A stretch of 64,000 bases of DNA from Sphingomonas sp. CBMAI 2297. Its GTDB lineage: Bacteria; Pseudomonadota; Alphaproteobacteria; Sphingomonadales; Sphingomonadaceae. Below are positions 59,840 through 64,000 of the stretch, one piece after another. How positions within the stretch are numbered: the first letter of the stretch is position 1; each line of letters starts with the position of its first letter. The notes below the pieces were generated by a model. The model was not told the origin of the DNA, did not search any database, and was given only the letters and a program-made list of their open reading frames with translations. The stretch lies in the NCBI RefSeq assembly GCF_029870595.1, contig NZ_JAPDIR010000013.1, positions 1 through 64,000 on the forward strand. The letters run 5' to 3'. The position numbers and the translations under genes were made by a program.

Positions 59840-60655
59840 GTGGGGAGCGAACTCGCTTGCGGTGGGCGGCGGTTGACGCGAAGGAGGCATGGTTCGAACG
59901 TCGAGGGCCTTGATATCGTCGATCTCACCCAGCGGATTGCGCAACTGCGTTCGGCCCTGGCCGGGACGGGCTATGTGCATGTCGATGCCGCCAGCTTCCG
60001 GGAAATGGCCGGCGCGACCGAGGCCGGCGCGTTCGGGAGCTTCGCCGACTATTGGGGCGACCTCGAGCCCGACAGGTTCATGGCCGATGGCGGGCGCTAT
60101 CGCCGCCGCCGGCACGCGGCGTTCGCGCTGCGCGACACGGCCGCGCTCCGCAAGCCCGACCAGCCCCATTTCCAGAGCAGCGCCTATAACCCGCTGAACG
60201 GCGATGTGGAGCGATGGTTCGCCCCCGCCACTAAGGCCCTGGTCCGCCATCCGATCCTGCGAAACCTGTTCGCGCTTTGCACGCCGCTCTTCTCCACGCT
60301 CGAGGGCGGCGGCGCCGATCTTGAATGGGATGGCGAGCTTCATCAGTTCCGGATCGAGGCGTTGGGAGCCGAGCTCGGATTGCCGACGCCGGAAGGCATG
60401 CATCGCGACGGCGTCGACTGGGTGCTGGTCATGCTGGTCGCCCGCGCCAATGTCGAGGCGGGCATGACCGAGATCCTCGACGAAACCGGCCGCCGCGACA
60501 GTTTCGTCCTGTCCGAGCCGGGCGAGGCGGTCCTGCTGGATGACCGGCGCATCCGGCACGGCGTCACCGCGATCCGGGCACTGGATCCGGCCCGGGCCGC
60601 CTATCGCGATGTGTTGGTGATGACCTGGCGCCGATCCGGACCGGCATCCGGATAG
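59840..60655 (+). CDS. 2OG-Fe(II) dioxygenase-family protein
   Basis: About 271 residues if started at GTG 59840; the true start is uncertain, as an AAGGAGG at 59879-59885 is followed by no in-frame ATG. The iron motif is MHRDGVDWVLVML (HxD) with the distal His and Arg in RRIRHGVTAI near the C-terminus, and YWGDLEPDRFM near the start. It resembles the 2OG-Fe dioxygenase family that includes free-amino-acid hydroxylases such as isoleucine 4-hydroxylase. No signal. It follows nagE by 18 bases; a link to amino-sugar use is not obvious. Confidence 0.75.
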   Translation: MGSELACGGRRLTRRRHGSNVEGLDIVDLTQRIAQLRSALAGTGYVHVDAASFREMAGATEAGAFGSFADYWGDLEPDRFMADGGRYRRRRHAAFALRDTAALRKPDQPHFQSSAYNPLNGDVERWFAPATKALVRHPILRNLFALCTPLFSTLEGGGADLEWDGELHQFRIEALGAELGLPTPEGMHRDGVDWVLVMLVARANVEAGMTEILDETGRRDSFVLSEPGEAVLLDDRRIRHGVTAIRALDPARAAYRDVLVMTWRRSGPASG

Positions 60656-60984
60656 GGGATCCGCCCGGCCTAGCCGCCACCGCCGCACAGGCCGGAACCT
60701 TGTCGCTCCCAGCTCGACCCGCGCAATCGGCCGAATACACCGAAACGGAACAAATTTTTCTCTCCGGAGGGAAGCGTTGTGAACGCTCTCAGGGTATGCC
60801 TCCGCATACCCGCACCAGAGCCGCCGTTGATGAACTTTTTGTCATAAAACTGACATGAAACGCCTCTTCCTTCGACTTCGCCAGTTCTGACAGCCTTCAT
60901 TTTATTCAGGCCCCGGCCACGCGAAAACGTCACGGCGACGTTTGATGGCTGCGTCCGGATGCCCTGAGCGGGGGAGAGGTTCGT
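60656..60984 (+). promoter_or_regulatory. 329-base upstream region of the RHS gene cluster
   Basis: The gap has a hairpin at 60792-60811 (GGGTATGC, loop CTCC, GCATACCC), a less GC-rich stretch 60825-60910, and a PhoB box at 60839-60856. I cannot place a clear -10. The ribosome site GGGGGAGAGG (60970-60979) precedes the first RHS gene. Confidence 0.6.
60839..60856 (+). promoter_or_regulatory. PhoB box
   Basis: TTGTCATAAAACTGACAT matches 16 of 18 positions of the consensus CTGTCATAAAACTGTCAT, including both direct-repeat cores in the right spacing. It lies 129 bases before the start codon at 60985, pointing toward the RHS genes, and suggests induction on phosphate starvation. Confidence 0.65.
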
Positions 60985-61545
60985 ATGCGGTTTCACCGGT
61001 TGATCGGTTCGAGCATCCTTGTCCTGACGGCGGCGGCAGGAGCCGCGCATGCGCAGGAAACCACCATCTATCAATATGACGCCCTGGGCCGGCTGGTGCA
61101 GGCCATCGCTTCCCGTGGTTCGAGCAACGCGACCTCGAGCTACACGCTGGATGCGGCCGGCAACCGCACCAATGTCACGGTCATCGCGAGCACCACGCCC
61201 ACACCGGGCGCGAGCTGCGTCATCACCATTCCCGACTATAGCTTCACGCTCGTGAAATATGGCGCGCCGTACAACGGCTTGTCCCAGGTCCTGCCGGGCG
61301 CGGGCTGCACCGGCGCGGTGACGCTCGGCTACAGCACCCAGGATGGCACCGCCACGGCCGGCAATTATGCGCCGGCCAGCGGCACGATCACCATCCCGCC
61401 GGGCTCGACGATCATCCGTTATCCGCTTAACAGCCTGTCGATCTACGGCGCGGAATCGCTTGAATTCTATGTGAACTTCACCGTCGTCTCGGGCGCGGCG
61501 ACGCTCACCAAGCCCCAGGCGACGATCTGGCTTAACGCCGATTAG
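60985..61545 (+). CDS. secreted protein with one RHS/YD repeat and a Calx-beta-like domain
   Basis: A 186-residue protein. Sec signal (LIGSSILVLTAAAGAAHAQ), then a single YD repeat (YQYDALGRLVQAIAS with YTLDAAGNRTNVTV), then about 110 residues resembling a Calx-beta domain: SFTLVKYG, VTLGYSTQDGTATAGNYAP, SGTITIPPGS, LEFYVNF. This is much shorter than usual RHS proteins. It may be a stand-alone fragment or a wall/surface partner of the larger RHS proteins that follow. It is first in the run behind the PhoB box. Confidence 0.75.
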   Translation: MRFHRLIGSSILVLTAAAGAAHAQETTIYQYDALGRLVQAIASRGSSNATSSYTLDAAGNRTNVTVIASTTPTPGASCVITIPDYSFTLVKYGAPYNGLSQVLPGAGCTGAVTLGYSTQDGTATAGNYAPASGTITIPPGSTIIRYPLNSLSIYGAESLEFYVNFTVVSGAATLTKPQATIWLNAD

Positions 61546-61600
61546 CGGCTTCCCGCCCGTTCCCCCCAACCTTCCGGCTTCTTCTCCGAGGAGAATGCAA

Positions 61601-63301
61601 GTGATCCGTCGAATTCTGCTATGCGGTGGCGCGGCCCTGGCGGTCCCGCAAATGGCCCTGGCCCAGCCGGCCGACCCGCGCGGGCTGCCCGCGCCGATGA
61701 ACGAGGCCATCGACTCGAACCATGTCGATCTGGGCTCGGGAAGGCTGGCCTATGACTATCCGGGGCCCGCGATCGGGCCCAAGGACCTGAATCTCAGCCT
61801 GACCTACCTCTACCTGCTCGAATCACCGTCCCGGACCAATTTCACGGGGGTGATGGAGCAAGGCAACCCGATCAGCCAGATGGGCCCCAGCCCCTATACC
61901 ATCACGCTCGGCCGGCGCACGGTGGTGTTCCTGAAGACGACCAACGGCAATATCCTGCCGTACAAGATCCATGGTGGCGAAACGCTCTCCGGCAATGTCT
62001 TCACCGACTATGACGGGACGATCGCGGTCTTCTCGGTCGCGGCGACCAATCCCAATCGCTGGTATGTCTCGTCGATCACCAAGCCCAATGGCGAGCAGCT
62101 GATCTTCACCTATGACACGAGCCCGTCGGGCATACCCATGCTGCGCCGGGTGACCAGCAACGCCGGCTTCGCGCTCAACATCGCCTATAGCGCCTATGGC
62201 AACAGCGTCACCGCCTACAACATGGCGGTCGATTATTGTCCGGCGCCCTCCACGGTCGCCTGTTCGCATTCGACCAACTGGCCCTCGATGACGGGTTTCA
62301 ACGGCACGCTGACCGACAATCTCGGCCGGCAGATGTATGTCTATGCCGGCTGGGCCTCCGCGCAGATCAAGTCGCCGGAGCAAGTGGCCACCGGCGTCGG
62401 CACGACCAACGTCACATATGGCCAGAGCAGCCCCGGCTGGCCGAACACGGTGTATGGCAACGCCGATGGCGGCAAGGTCACTTCCATCCAGACGCCGAGC
62501 GGCACCTGGAGCTATACCTACAAGTCGGACCTGAACGCGCCCGTCGGCAGCACCCGCGTGAACTGGGCGAAGCGCACCGATCCCAACGGCAGGATATTCG
62601 AGGTCGCCACCTATTCCGGCGGCCTGAGCTATCGCAAGGACGAGCTCGGCCGGGAAAGCAGCTGGGTCCTCGATCAGGACTTCAACTATGCCGGCCGGAT
62701 CAAGGAAGGCACGCTCCCCGAGGGCAACAAGGTCGCCTACACCTATGACGGCCGCGGCAACATCACCCAGGTCGTCACCACGCCCAAGCCCGGCTCGGGG
62801 CAGGCCGCGACGACCCAGATCGCGTCCTTCCCGTCGGTCTGTGCGAGCGCCAGCAGCTGCAACCAGCCCGACTATATCGTCGACGCGAACGGCAATCGGA
62901 CCGACTATGGCTATTATGCCTGGGGCGGCATCAAGTCTGAGCTGGGGCCGAGCGTCAACGGCGTGCGCCCGCTCAAGCGCTGGGAATATGTCCAGCTCTA
63001 CGCCTATGTGAAGAACGCCTCCGGCGCGCTGGTGGCTGCCGGCCCGCCGATCTGGCGCCCCAGCCGCGAGATCGTCTGCAAGGAGACGATCAACGCCACC
63101 CAGGATGGTTGTGCCAGCCCCGCCGACGAGCTGGTGACTCAATATGAATATGGCGTGCCGGGCACTGCCAACAGCCTGTGGCTGCGCGGCGTCGTCCAGG
63201 ATGCGACCGGCACGCCCGCCCGCACCTGCTATTCCTACGACAATTTCGGCAACCGCATCAGCGAGACGAAGCCGCGCGCCGGCCTCGCCAGCTGCAACTG
63301 A
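61601..63301 (+). CDS. secreted RHS-repeat protein
   Basis: About 566 residues. GTG 61601 is chosen because GAGGAG (61588-61593) is seven bases before it; ATG 61595 would leave only one base. Signal sequence RRILLCGGAALAVPQMALAQ. The N-terminal part (HVDLGSGRLAYDYPGPAIG, DLNLSLTYLY) is the typical beginning of secreted RHS shells, followed by several RHS/YD repeats (YRKDELGRESSWVLD, YTYDGRGNITQVVT, YIVDANGNRTDYGY, YSYDNFGNRISETKPR). It ends without the hyperconserved RHS core or toxin tail, so the repeats probably continue in the next protein. Confidence 0.8.
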   Translation: MIRRILLCGGAALAVPQMALAQPADPRGLPAPMNEAIDSNHVDLGSGRLAYDYPGPAIGPKDLNLSLTYLYLLESPSRTNFTGVMEQGNPISQMGPSPYTITLGRRTVVFLKTTNGNILPYKIHGGETLSGNVFTDYDGTIAVFSVAATNPNRWYVSSITKPNGEQLIFTYDTSPSGIPMLRRVTSNAGFALNIAYSAYGNSVTAYNMAVDYCPAPSTVACSHSTNWPSMTGFNGTLTDNLGRQMYVYAGWASAQIKSPEQVATGVGTTNVTYGQSSPGWPNTVYGNADGGKVTSIQTPSGTWSYTYKSDLNAPVGSTRVNWAKRTDPNGRIFEVATYSGGLSYRKDELGRESSWVLDQDFNYAGRIKEGTLPEGNKVAYTYDGRGNITQVVTTPKPGSGQAATTQIASFPSVCASASSCNQPDYIVDANGNRTDYGYYAWGGIKSELGPSVNGVRPLKRWEYVQLYAYVKNASGALVAAGPPIWRPSREIVCKETINATQDGCASPADELVTQYEYGVPGTANSLWLRGVVQDATGTPARTCYSYDNFGNRISETKPRAGLASCN

Positions 63302-63324
63302 CCGCGATCGAAAGGGGAAGCGCG

Positions 63325-64000
63325 ATGAAGCTCGCTCATATCATGGCAGTTCCGCTGTCGTTCCTGCCTGCGATCGCCTGGGCCCAATCGAGCCCCTCGG
63401 CCTTCACCACGGGCTTGCGCTACGATGTCGCGGGCCAGCTCGTTGGCATGATCTCGCCGGACCCGGGCGGTGCCGGCTCACCGCACTATCCCGCGGTGCG
63501 GACGACCTACAACCAGGACGGCAAGGTGGTGAAGGTCGAGACCGGCGACCTGTCCGCCTGGCAATCGGAGAATGTGCTCCCGAGCAGCTGGAGCGGCTTC
63601 ACGCTCTTTCGCCAAGCGCTCACCGGCTATGATTCGGAAGGGCGCAAGATCTGGGAGAAGAGGGCCGACGCGGCCGGGAATGTCCTTGCGCTCACCCAGT
63701 TCAGCTATGACGCGGAAAGCCGGCTGGAATGTACCGCGGTCCGGATGAATCCCGCGGCGTTCGGCAGCCTGCCCGGCGCGTGCGTCCAGGGAACCCAGGG
63801 CAGCGACGGGCCCGATCGGATCGCGCGCAACCTCTATGATGCGGCCGGGCAGCTGGTGCAGGTGCGCAAGGGCGTGGGGACGAGCCTCGACCAAGCTTAT
63901 GCCACCTATGGCTACACGCCGAACGGCAAGCAGGAATATGTCGTCGATGCCAATGGCAACAGGGCACGGCTGACCTATGACGGCTTCGATCGTCAGGCGC
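63325..64000 (+). CDS. secreted RHS-repeat protein, 5' part (runs off window)
   Basis: The frame is open from ATG 63325 to the window end (225 complete codons), with AAAGGGGAAG upstream. It starts with a signal (KLAHIMAVPLSFLPAIAWAQ). RHS/YD repeats follow: LRYDVAGQLVGMISPD, YDSEGRKIWEKRADAAGN, YDAESRLECTAVR, YDAAGQLVQVRKGVG, YVVDANGNRARLTYDGFDR. It begins 23 bases after the previous stop and so belongs to the same operon. If the core and variable C-terminus are anywhere, they are beyond 64000. Confidence 0.82.
   Translation, partial: MKLAHIMAVPLSFLPAIAWAQSSPSAFTTGLRYDVAGQLVGMISPDPGGAGSPHYPAVRTTYNQDGKVVKVETGDLSAWQSENVLPSSWSGFTLFRQALTGYDSEGRKIWEKRADAAGNVLALTQFSYDAESRLECTAVRMNPAAFGSLPGACVQGTQGSDGPDRIARNLYDAAGQLVQVRKGVGTSLDQAYATYGYTPNGKQEYVVDANGNRARLTYDGFDRQA

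Overview
The window is a gene-dense, very GC-rich stretch of an alphaproteobacterial chromosome. Its content points to the Sphingomonadales (Sphingomonas-like): sphingomonad-type TonB-dependent receptors, a CarD regulator, a SUV3-like helicase gene followed by an S4 protein and ferredoxin FdxA, a ubiquinol-cytochrome c chaperone next to a DUF177 protein, and the ligase-associated endonuclease PdeM. I see no tRNA, rRNA, insertion sequence, integrase or CRISPR array. Most of it reads as core chromosome. The accessory flavour is in the GlcNAc locus (47.4-60.7 kb) and the RHS-type genes at the right end (61.0-64.0 kb).

Layout. 0-5.4 kb: the end of a TauE/SafE permease with its TIGR02186 partner, a HerA-like ATPase, and a minus-strand pair resembling shortened NfrB/NfrA (phage N4 adsorption proteins). 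5.6-13.6 kb: a bacterial alpha-2-macroglobulin with intact thioester, overlapping penicillin-binding protein 1C. 13.8-16.6 kb: BamE, and divergently a ubiquinol-cytochrome c chaperone, DUF177 protein and small P-loop ATPase. 16.6-21.1 kb: a TetR regulator divergent from a TonB receptor, then an MFS transporter. 21.2-25.1 kb: RF3, an aldose-1-epimerase-like protein, an SDR and a small membrane protein. 25.2-30.5 kb: rpmI-rplT, pheS-pheT and hisN. 30.5-33.8 kb: outer membrane phospholipase A, a periplasmic peroxiredoxin, a GGDEF protein, and two very small membrane-protein ORFs behind a strong sigma-54 promoter. 34-46.9 kb: PEBP, GST, M23 peptidase, helicase/S4/FdxA, SEL1 protein, CarD, two head-GIN proteins, PdeM, a lipoprotein and an M20 dipeptidase.

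47.4-60.7 kb is a complete GlcNAc/chitooligosaccharide locus. A minus-strand operon encodes a GntR regulator, a SIS-type GlcN-6-P deaminase and NagA. The divergent plus-strand run encodes a TonB receptor, a GH20 hexosaminidase, an EIIA-HPr-EI fusion and a GlcNAc-type EIICB. The inferred route is outer-membrane import by the receptor, trimming by the hexosaminidase in the periplasm, phosphorylating uptake by NagE, then NagA and the deaminase to fructose-6-phosphate. No GlcNAc kinase is present or needed. Half-sites of the type recognised by GlcNAc-responsive GntR/HutC regulators fill the divergent promoter region. EIICB carries a second, cysteine-less EIIB-like repeat.

61.0-64.0 kb holds three consecutive secreted RHS/YD-repeat genes, the last cut by the window end. 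They lie behind a near-consensus PhoB box.

The observations I rate highest are the sigma-54 promoter with an upstream inverted repeat driving two 31-35 residue membrane peptides (33350-33755), the PhoB box before the RHS genes, and the degenerate EIIB repeat. Short palindromic repeats also recur just downstream of several genes.
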